32,949 nt of DNA from Flavobacterium branchiophilum NBRC 15030 = ATCC 35035 (lineage in GTDB: Bacteria; Bacteroidota; Bacteroidia; Flavobacteriales; Flavobacteriaceae), in the NCBI RefSeq assembly GCF_002217205.1, contig NZ_MUGT01000004.1, forward strand, positions 23,943 through 56,891. The letters are read 5' to 3'. The notes below the pieces were generated by a model, which did not search any database, had not been told where the DNA came from, and saw nothing but the letters and a program-made list of their open reading frames with translations. Below, piece after piece: positions 1-6,759 of the stretch; within the stretch, counting starts at the first letter, position 1; each line of letters opens with the position of its first letter. Both the position numbers and the translations under genes were made by a program.

Positions 1-10
1 AAAAAAATCG

Positions 11-103
11 TTGTATAGCTGGGCTACGGAACTGTTTTTTTGAATAATTTTAGCAAAAAAGTACCAGTAGATTGGACTATTTTATATGTATATTTGGTAT
101 AAA
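11..103 (+). repeat. Contig-end dispersed repeat, left copy
   Basis: This 93-bp stretch matches the reverse complement of 32857-32949 with five mismatches by hand alignment (about 95%). Its inner 24 bp (78-101) recur exactly at 13897-13920. It contains no convincing ORF. Its inner edge touches the ATG of a decayed gene remnant, so it may have truncated that gene. Because both contig ends lie in the same sequence, the repeat is probably multicopy in the genome and broke the assembly. The outer part may be the end of a longer element such as an IS or MITE; that is inference. Confidence 0.85.
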
Positions 104-349
104 ATGCCAGGTATCGACAAAATGGCTTTGGCAGTTAGAAAATTTGGTAATCAAACTTATCTAACAGGAACGATGGTATATACTAAGAAAAATTTCAATT
201 TCGACATGATGAATGCCATGATGATGAGAAGCATGAATACCAAATTATTAAACGGCATTTGAGCTGGCTACAAATTTTATATGGAAAAAGGCACAATTGT
301 AGATGAAAAAATACCGTTGGATACTACAAAAATCATGATTATTGAATAA
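104..349 (+). pseudogene. Decayed remnant of an unknown protein, interrupted by TGA
   Basis: The frame opens at ATG 104 and reads a coding-like, methionine-rich sequence (MPGIDKMALAVRKFGNQTYL at the start). An in-frame TGA sits at 260-262, after which the same frame continues as AGYKFYMEKGTIVDEK and so on to TAA 347-349. The interruption falls between NGI and AGYK, where a tryptophan (TGG to TGA) would fit well. The 5' side abuts the dispersed repeat directly, with a stop upstream at 68-70, so the original N-terminus is probably missing. I do not recognise the family. The continuation of coding character after the stop argues that this was one gene; alternatively it is chance, as the fragment is short. 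Confidence 0.5.
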
Positions 350-361
350 TCGAAAATCAAA

Positions 362-603
362 ATGATGTCAAGCAAAATATTTTTAATTGTAAATGCAGTG
401 CCTAATTCTGCAGACAAGACAAGTTTTCAGTTCTATTTATCACAAATAATCGAGGTTTTTGAACAATTTGAAGCGAGCAAAATGCAACGTTTCAAAAAAA
501 TAGACCAAGGCCACATAACCGCAATAGTATCTTTGAATTTCCAGATTTGGAATCCATACATAGGATGACTGCAAGTGAGGCTTTTAACCACTTAATGGAT
601 TAA
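362..603 (+). pseudogene. Frameshifted DUF1330-like protein remnant
   Basis: The first frame gives about 57 coding-like residues beginning MMSSKIFLIVNAVPNSADK. Near 530-535 the reading moves to another frame, which continues as EFPDLESIHRMTASEAF and ends at TAA 601-603. Restoring one T in the T run at 532-534 would join the halves into a single protein of about 80 residues. The pattern (N-terminal strand, then a long helix, then an EFPDLES strand) resembles the small ferredoxin-fold DUF1330 family, which typically shows an EFPS/EFPD strand. The family call is from memory and is moderate. The shift could be a real mutation or a homopolymer sequencing error. It lies beside another broken gene and the contig-end repeat, which suggests a decaying patch. 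Confidence 0.5.
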
Positions 604-743
604 GAAAAAAAGTCTATTTGCAAGAAGTAGATTTGATGATTTGCGAAACTTGAAAATAGCGGTTAATAGTAAAATTTTTATTTAAAATATTGATTTTAAT
701 ATTGCTTCAAGCTCTTTATTAATAAGTTCATAAAAAAAGTAAA

Positions 744-774
744 TTGGAATGTTGTTTGTTTATTTATACCTTTG
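744..774 (+). promoter_or_regulatory. Bacteroidota-type promoter for the VGIGT-repeat protein
   Basis: The -33-like TTGG (744-747) is followed by 19 bp and a perfect -7 box TACCTTTG (767-774), matching the Bacteroidota consensus TTTG-N17..23-TAnnTTTG. Transcription would start near 780, about 100 bp before ATG 879. Confidence 0.7.
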
Positions 775-908
775 CACTTTAATTTTTTAAATGGTATGTT
801 ATTCAATCGACAATAAATTATTTTTTAATAATATTTATAACATAAAATTTAATTTTAAACTTCAAGAAAAAGTTAAAAATGAAAAAACAAAGTTTACTAT
901 GATCTATT

Positions 909-3491
909 TTGCTATTTTTGGCAGCGGGTGCATTTGCACAAGTAGGAGTTGGAACAACCAATCCGCAAGGTGTTTTTAATGTTGATGGGGCCAAAGACAA
1001 CGCAACAACTGGAAATCCAACAACAGCACAGCAGCAAAATGATTTTATCATTACCTCTGCCGGTTCAGTCGGTATTGGTACTTTATCTCCGTTGAACAAA
1101 TTAGTCGTAATGGGGGTAGATGCACAACCCTCCGCATTAAGTGTTAATCAAACCAATGCCATTTTTAGAATTGATGGAGGTACCAATCATTCGCTAGACA
1201 TGGGTACAATGTCAGTTACACCTTATGGGGCTTATATCCAAACCCAAAACAAAACTGCCACAACTACTTTACCATTATCACTAAATCCAAAAGGAGGAAA
1301 TGTAGGGATTGGTACTTTAACACCCGCAAAATTATTGCATGTTCAAGATACTGGGACATCGTTAATTGCCTCATCGGGCAATAATGGTATTTTAATATCT
1401 GGAGCTACTACTGGCGGGGCTAGAATTATATTGGAGGATTTGAATGCAGGAACAGATCTAAAATCATCAGCTATTATCAATTTGAATGGCAAAACCATTT
1501 TTGGGGCATCTTTAATTGATGATGGTTCAACATTTGTAAATGCAGTAGGAATAACAATTTTACATAATAATGGCAATGTAGGCATAGGTGTTGGTACTCC
1601 TTTAGAAAAACTAGAAGTTAATGGTAATTTAAGATTTAACGGGACGCTCATTGCTAATGGTACCTCTGGAACTGATGGACAAATGTTGGTATCTAAAGGT
1701 TCGAGCACAGCACCACAATGGACTACTATGACAACAGCCAATTCACAAAACATTTACACTGGAAATGGTACCATAACTAATAATAGAGATATTACTGTAA
1801 ATGATAAAAACATCAGCTTTAATGCAACCACGGGTAATTTTATTTTTAATCCAAGCTCAACAGGTAAAATGGGCATCAAAACAGCATCGCCTGTTGGGCT
1901 ACTTTCAAATACAGCAACAAATATACTATCATCGGGTAGCTTAGCACAGGCACCAAACCAAGCACTAGCTTGGGCTACTTCATCAGGAGCTAGTTCAGCT
2001 TGGGCAGCGGCTGTGTATAATGCAGCTACCTCAAATGGTGGTGGATTGTTAGTCAAGTCGGCTACAATTACAGACAGCCCTGTTTTTGAGGTGGCTACTG
2101 GAAATGCATCAGACAAAGACAACGCTGGAGTGTCTGGAGCTACTAGATTATTTTCGGTTTCTGGAACAGGCAACGCTAGAGTAACTAATAATTTGGAAGT
2201 AGATACCAATACCTTTTTTGTTGATGCCGCTAACAATTATGTAGGTATTGGAACAGCTAGCCCCGCTAAAACACTTGATGTAAAAACAGCCCTTGAGTGG
2301 GGAGGCATACAAGTTACCAATACTGGAGCAGTAACCACAGGAGCAGCACAATTAGTACTAAAAGGCAGCAGATCATGGGCTTGGCAAAGTAATAGTGCTG
2401 GAAATGGTAATGGAAATGGTTTCTTGCAATTGGTAGATAATGATGCTTCAAATGCTGTTCGATTGAGTATTACCGATACAGGAAATTTTGGAGTAGGAAT
2501 CATAACACCAACTAATAAAATGACGGTAAAAGGGACTAACAACCAACCGTCGGCACAAAATGTAGATGCTACCAATGCTACTTTTCGAATCGATGGCAAT
2601 TCAAACCATGCTTTAGATTTTGGAACCTTTAGTTCCTCTCCATTTGGTTCCTATATTCAATCACAAAATAAATCTGGAACAACAGGTTTGCCTCTAGCAT
2701 TGAACCCAACAGACGGAAATGTAGGTGTTGGAACAGCCAATCCAATATCGAAACTAGATGTCCAATCAGCTGTAAAAGAAGTTGCAAGATTTACAAGTAG
2801 TCAAACATTAACAAATTTTGGAAGTATAGCAATAGGAAACAGCTCAGGAGCTTGGACAAAGTTAGCTGCAGGTTCTGGAGCATTTGCCGTTAGAAATTAC
2901 AGCACAGATGCCACTGTGTTGTATGCAGATTTAATTTCAGGAAATATGGGTATTGGAACAACTAGTCCGTCGGCTAAATTACATGTAAATGGCGATATGA
3001 ATATTTCTAATGTTCCAGATGTTTTAGGAACAGATGTGTCAAATAAATTGGTGATAACAAGTAGTGGCGAAGTTAAAAAAGAACCTAATAAGAATGTAAC
3101 CGTTACAGCAACTTCTTCAGCAGGATCTACATCAAGTTTGATTACAATTCCAACACAATTTAATGCAAGCTATGAAGTTATTATTACTACGGGTAATGGT
3201 TGTGGTTACAGTATTGTGTCTAAATTTTTATTAACAGGCTCAACACCAAATAATACTTGGGCATTGAGGCATAATGTAAGCGTTGTAGGTAATAATGTTC
3301 CTGCTGACTATACTGTAACTCAAAATTCTAAGGCTAATATTGCTATGACAGTAGCTACAGCGGGCTGTCAGGACGGCGGTGATACAACGCAATTTAATTA
3401 TACCATAGACGTTAATAATAATGGTGAACTGTCCGTTACAAATAATGGTAACGTGGACAGACAATATGGAATAAAATTAAATCAACTATAA
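909..3491 (+). CDS. Large secreted VGIGT-repeat (tail-fibre/adhesin-like) protein, signal peptide interrupted
   Basis: The protein has nine VGIGTxxPxxKLxVxG-type repeats (for example VGIGTLSPLNKLVV and MGIGTTSPSAKLHV), a pattern common in secreted Flavobacteriaceae proteins and phage tail-fibre-like proteins. The last ~110 residues form a separate beta-rich domain containing two cysteines (GNGCGYS and AGCQDGG). A 74-codon block is duplicated inside it (1095-1316 and 2514-2735). The natural start looks like ATG 879, giving MKKQSLL, then TGA at 900-902, then SILLFLAAGAFAQ, which is a textbook signal peptide apart from the stop at codon 8. The coordinates given use the first alternative start after the stop (TTG 909), which leaves a shortened hydrophobic leader. 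Whether the gene is alive is uncertain: the remaining 860 codons are fully open. It has its own promoter and terminator, and no T9SS tail was recognised. The role (surface structure, adhesion) is inferred. Confidence 0.7.
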   Translation: MLFLAAGAFAQVGVGTTNPQGVFNVDGAKDNATTGNPTTAQQQNDFIITSAGSVGIGTLSPLNKLVVMGVDAQPSALSVNQTNAIFRIDGGTNHSLDMGTMSVTPYGAYIQTQNKTATTTLPLSLNPKGGNVGIGTLTPAKLLHVQDTGTSLIASSGNNGILISGATTGGARIILEDLNAGTDLKSSAIINLNGKTIFGASLIDDGSTFVNAVGITILHNNGNVGIGVGTPLEKLEVNGNLRFNGTLIANGTSGTDGQMLVSKGSSTAPQWTTMTTANSQNIYTGNGTITNNRDITVNDKNISFNATTGNFIFNPSSTGKMGIKTASPVGLLSNTATNILSSGSLAQAPNQALAWATSSGASSAWAAAVYNAATSNGGGLLVKSATITDSPVFEVATGNASDKDNAGVSGATRLFSVSGTGNARVTNNLEVDTNTFFVDAANNYVGIGTASPAKTLDVKTALEWGGIQVTNTGAVTTGAAQLVLKGSRSWAWQSNSAGNGNGNGFLQLVDNDASNAVRLSITDTGNFGVGIITPTNKMTVKGTNNQPSAQNVDATNATFRIDGNSNHALDFGTFSSSPFGSYIQSQNKSGTTGLPLALNPTDGNVGVGTANPISKLDVQSAVKEVARFTSSQTLTNFGSIAIGNSSGAWTKLAAGSGAFAVRNYSTDATVLYADLISGNMGIGTTSPSAKLHVNGDMNISNVPDVLGTDVSNKLVITSSGEVKKEPNKNVTVTATSSAGSTSSLITIPTQFNASYEVIITTGNGCGYSIVSKFLLTGSTPNNTWALRHNVSVVGNNVPADYTVTQNSKANIAMTVATAGCQDGGDTTQFNYTIDVNNNGELSVTNNGNVDRQYGIKLNQL

Positions 3492-3527
3492 TGATATAGT
3501 TAATTAAAAGAAAAATAATTTCAAGCA

Positions 3528-3569
3528 TAACCTAATATTAATGATGTTGATATTAGGTTATTTTGTTTT
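3528..3569 (+). terminator. Intrinsic terminator after the VGIGT-repeat gene
   Basis: An 11-bp perfect stem (3528-3538 with 3550-3560, TAACCTAATAT/ATATTAGGTTA) with an 11-nt loop is followed by TTTTGTTTT. It lies 37 bp past the stop codon. Confidence 0.75.
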
Positions 3570-3709
3570 AATAAATCTAAAAAAATTATATTTTATATTC
3601 AATTTCAATAGATCAACAGCATCCCTCAATACAAATATGATCATATCATAATAGATTTGGTATTACTCTCAAAAAATAGCATTTTCAAAAAATGAACCCA
3701 ATTTTGGTT

Positions 3710-3740
3710 TTTGATATTTATAAAAAATATTGTATTTTTA
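3710..3740 (+). promoter_or_regulatory. Probable rnpA promoter
   Basis: TTTG (3710-3713), a 19-bp spacer and TATTTTTA (3733-3740) resemble TTTG-N19-TAnnTTTG, except that the last base is A instead of G. Its position supports ATG 3767 as the rnpA start: the upstream in-frame ATG at 3692 would precede the promoter. Confidence 0.45.
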
Positions 3741-3766
3741 CACAAAAAACAAATTCTTTTTTTGAA

Positions 3767-4165
3767 ATGACTTTTACCTATCCAAAATCTGAGCGATTGA
3801 AAAGCAAAAATACGATTGATTTATTGTTTTCAAACGGAAAATCTGTTTCAAAATACCCTTTGAGGTTGGTTTTTGTACCTACACAAAACCAAGACAACCA
3901 ACCAATTATAATGGGAGTTTCGGTATCCAAAAGGTATTTTAAAAAAGCGGTCGATCGCAATTATTTCAAACGAATACTTCGAGAAACCTATCGAAAAAAC
4001 AAATCTATTTTGACGGCAAACTGTTCCAAACAATACAGCATGATGTTGTTTTATCAAACCAAAGACCGCTATACCTATTCGGAAATAGAAATAAAAACCC
4101 AGCAAATTTTTGAAAAATTTATTCAAAATTTAAACGAACATACGGACATAGCACATACCATTTAA
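3767..4165 (+). CDS. rnpA: Ribonuclease P protein component
   Basis: RnpA is the protein subunit of RNase P; it binds the catalytic RNA and helps it cut 5' leaders from pre-tRNAs. The 132-residue product starts MTFTYPKSERLKSKNTIDLL, typical of Flavobacteriaceae RnpA, and has the conserved basic helix as DRNYFKRILRETYR (the RNR-motif region) and the FFKKAVDRN context. An in-frame ATG exists 75 bp upstream at 3692. The family N-terminus and the promoter at 3710-3740 both favour 3767. The S41 protease gene follows after 16 bp, so rnpA, the protease and the OmpA-like gene probably form one transcript. This differs from the rpmH-rnpA order of many bacteria but is familiar in flavobacteria. Confidence 0.93.
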   Translation: MTFTYPKSERLKSKNTIDLLFSNGKSVSKYPLRLVFVPTQNQDNQPIIMGVSVSKRYFKKAVDRNYFKRILRETYRKNKSILTANCSKQYSMMLFYQTKDRYTYSEIEIKTQQIFEKFIQNLNEHTDIAHTI

Positions 4166-4181
4166 TTAAAAAAAAACAAAA

Positions 4182-5813
4182 ATGACTATTCAAAAAAAAT
4201 ACATATTGCCAATTATAGCATCAGGCTTGTTTTTTATTGGTACTGCTTTTAAGGATAATTTTTTTGAAATTGCCAAGCAAATAGAAATATTTACGGAGTT
4301 GTATAAAACCCTTCATTTGAATTATGTAGATGACGTAAATCCTGCCGAATTGATGGATAAGTCTATCAAAAATATGCTTTCGGATTTGGATCCATATACT
4401 AATTTTTATAATGAACAAGAGGTGATAAAGGCTAGAATTTCGCAAGCAGGAGCTTATACATCCATTGGTGCAATTACCGAAAGAAGTGATGGGAAACTAA
4501 TTGTAAAAGAAGTTTTTAAAAACTATCCTTCGGATAAAGCGGGTATAAAACCTGGCGATGTCATTGTCCAAATTGGCGATGTTAATGTATCTGAGTTTAA
4601 AAACGATGTTTCGCAATTATTGCAAGGTTCTAAAAATACCAAATTGCAAATCAAATACTTACGACAAGGCATTATCCAAAGTACCAGCATTACGTTGGAC
4701 GAAATACCTATCAAGGCGGTACCTTATTATACGACAATGAATCAAAAAATTGGATACATTGTTTTGTCGGCTTTTAACGAAAAAACGACGCTCGAAACCA
4801 AGCATGCTCTTGAGGAATTGAAAAAAAAGGGGGTCGAAAAAATTATTTTAGACCTTCGAGGCAATCCTGGCGGGTTGTTGAACGAAGCTGTAAATATTTG
4901 CAATTTATTTGTTCCAAAAAACGAAATTATTGTTACTACAAAATCCAAAATAGAACAGTATAATACCGTTTACAAAACTGATAAAGAGCCAATAGACACC
5001 GAAATTCCATTGGCAATATTGGTAGATGGCAAAAGTGCTTCGGCCTCCGAAATTGTATCGGGAGCATTGCAAGATTTGGATAGAGCTGTAGTAATAGGCT
5101 GCCGAAGTTTTGGCAAAGGATTGGTTCAGCGCTATTTTGAAACCCCTTATGGCACCCAATGCAAAATTACAATTTCCAGATATTATACCCCTTCCGGACG
5201 GTGTATTCAGGCATTGGATTATTTGCACAAGGACGAAAATGGAAAAGCCATTAGAACAGAGGCTAAAAATTATACAGCTTTCAAAACCAAAAAAGGAAGA
5301 ACCGTTTATGACGGTGGAGGCATTTTGCCCGATATTGAGTTGTCTGAATCAAAAAGAAGTACCATTGGCGAATTATTATTAAAAAACAATGGTGTTTTTG
5401 ATTTTGCAACCCAATATTATTATCAACATCAAAATATTGGAAATGCCATGCCCGAAATTACATCAAAAGATTTTGAAGATTTTAAACAATTTTTAAAAAA
5501 ATCGAATTTTAATTTTGATACAGAAAGCGAAAAGGCATTGAAAAAAACCCTTGAAGCGGCTCAAAAAGAGCACATTGAAACAGCCATCAAGCCCGCATAC
5601 CAACAGCTGTATCAAGCCATTCAAAAAAGTCAGGAACAATTATTAGAAGACAACAAAGAGGAAATAAAAAAGTTATTGCAGGACGAAATTATAAAACGCT
5701 ATTATTATAGCGAAGGGCTTTATGAATATTACAGTCAAAACAATGTTGAAATTAAAAAGGCCATGGACATTTTGACAAATTTGGAAGCATACAACCGCAT
5801 TTTGAAAAAATAA
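4182..5813 (+). CDS. S41 C-terminal processing peptidase (CtpA/Prc family)
   Basis: This is a 543-residue periplasmic serine protease of the tail-specific (CtpA/Prc) family. A hydrophobic N-terminus (about residues 7-22) acts as signal or anchor. A short helical domain follows, with LSDLDPYTNFYN near 60-75, then a PDZ domain at about 85-165 (substrate tail binding, SDKAGIKPGDVIVQIGD). The peptidase core is at about 190-360. The catalytic dyad is visible: the middle serine of KSASASEI (Ser287) and the lysine of SFGKGLVQ (Lys312), 25 residues apart as in Prc. The C-terminal 150 residues are helical and lysine/glutamate rich, probably coiled. The gene sits between rnpA (16 bp) and the OmpA-like gene (13 bp). 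Such proteases trim or degrade periplasmic proteins; the substrate here cannot be read from sequence. Confidence 0.9.
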   Translation: MTIQKKYILPIIASGLFFIGTAFKDNFFEIAKQIEIFTELYKTLHLNYVDDVNPAELMDKSIKNMLSDLDPYTNFYNEQEVIKARISQAGAYTSIGAITERSDGKLIVKEVFKNYPSDKAGIKPGDVIVQIGDVNVSEFKNDVSQLLQGSKNTKLQIKYLRQGIIQSTSITLDEIPIKAVPYYTTMNQKIGYIVLSAFNEKTTLETKHALEELKKKGVEKIILDLRGNPGGLLNEAVNICNLFVPKNEIIVTTKSKIEQYNTVYKTDKEPIDTEIPLAILVDGKSASASEIVSGALQDLDRAVVIGCRSFGKGLVQRYFETPYGTQCKITISRYYTPSGRCIQALDYLHKDENGKAIRTEAKNYTAFKTKKGRTVYDGGGILPDIELSESKRSTIGELLLKNNGVFDFATQYYYQHQNIGNAMPEITSKDFEDFKQFLKKSNFNFDTESEKALKKTLEAAQKEHIETAIKPAYQQLYQAIQKSQEQLLEDNKEEIKKLLQDEIIKRYYYSEGLYEYYSQNNVEIKKAMDILTNLEAYNRILKK

Positions 5814-5826
5814 AAAAACAACAAGC

Positions 5827-6645
5827 ATGAAAATCAAAATAGCCCTCCTTTTTTTTTGGCAAATATTCCTTTTGCAAGCTCAAGAAGAAGCCGTACAATC
5901 TGTTTATTTTCAATTTGATAAATTCAATTTGGACGACAAACAAGCGGCTGATGTGATTAATTTTATAATAAAATCTGATACTAGCAGAATAGCCTCTGTA
6001 CAAATATTTGGTTATTGCGATGATAGAGGACAAGACGCATACAATTTTAAATTGAGTAATAACCGAGCCAACACCATCAAAAACAAGTTGATAGACAACG
6101 GCATCAAAAACAAAATCATTGTTACAATTGAAGGCAAAGGACGGGTGTTGATAGACGATGACATTGTAGAAAATTTACCCGAAATTAGATCCAAAAACAG
6201 GCGGGTGGATGTGGTGTTGAACTTGAAACCACTACCCAAACTTAACATTCCGGGGTTATACAATACCATCAAAAAAACTCACACTGTAGGCGATAGGATT
6301 TATTTAGAAAAAGTGTATTTTGAGAAAGGCAGTAGCCAATTAACATCAGAATCTGTAAAAGAGTTGTATCAAATAGCAAGACAATTACACAAATTTAAAA
6401 ATTTTGATTTTGAAATTCAAGGACACGTTTGTTGTACGCCTCCCTATCAAAAAGAAGCGATAGACAAAGATACCAAAAAAAGAGGATTGTCTAAAAATAG
6501 AGCCGAAGCTGTATATAATTATTTCATTTCTAAAAATATCAATAAAGACAGAATGACTTTTAAGGGCTATGGAAATACCAGACCTTTAAACAAAGGATCG
6601 GAATATGATAGGCGGGTAGAATTGGTGATTACTAAAACTTATTAA
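5827..6645 (+). CDS. OmpA-family protein with two OmpA-like peptidoglycan-binding domains
   Basis: The 272-residue product begins with a signal peptide (MKIKIALLFFWQIFLLQAQ). It then carries two successive OmpA-C-like domains. The first is at about residues 24-135, with YFQFDKFNLDD, GYCDDRGQDAYNFKLSNNRA and NRRVDVVL. The second is at about 155-272, with VYFEKGSSQL, LSKNRAEAVYNYF, GYGNTRPLNKGSEYDRRVEL. The NxxLSxxRA and RRVEL signatures mark peptidoglycan-binding folds. No beta-barrel or lipobox is seen, so it is probably a soluble periplasmic envelope-linking protein. It is the last gene of the rnpA-protease cluster. The second domain has an unusual cysteine pair (VCCTPPYQ). Confidence 0.88.
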   Translation: MKIKIALLFFWQIFLLQAQEEAVQSVYFQFDKFNLDDKQAADVINFIIKSDTSRIASVQIFGYCDDRGQDAYNFKLSNNRANTIKNKLIDNGIKNKIIVTIEGKGRVLIDDDIVENLPEIRSKNRRVDVVLNLKPLPKLNIPGLYNTIKKTHTVGDRIYLEKVYFEKGSSQLTSESVKELYQIARQLHKFKNFDFEIQGHVCCTPPYQKEAIDKDTKKRGLSKNRAEAVYNYFISKNINKDRMTFKGYGNTRPLNKGSEYDRRVELVITKTY

Positions 6646-6759
6646 TTAACATAAAATCAATGATTTGCATTATTTTACAATAATTTAACGATAAAAACAC
6701 GTTTTTTTATTAAAAATTCGCATCTTTGTCTTGAAAAAAATATCAAATTTACTTTCGTC

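Noticed and set aside
260-902. Possible reassignment of TGA to tryptophan, as two in-frame TGA codons sit where Trp would fit
   Set aside because: All core genes encode Trp with TGG, no core gene contains internal TGA, and the gene at 15611-16084 ends with TGA. The standard code with mutations or base errors is simpler.
1343-2599. Long open frames on the minus strand opposite the VGIGT-repeat gene
   Set aside because: They are shadows produced by the repetitive, stop-poor sense codons; the translations are low-complexity Val/Pro/Leu-rich and have no starts with supporting signals.
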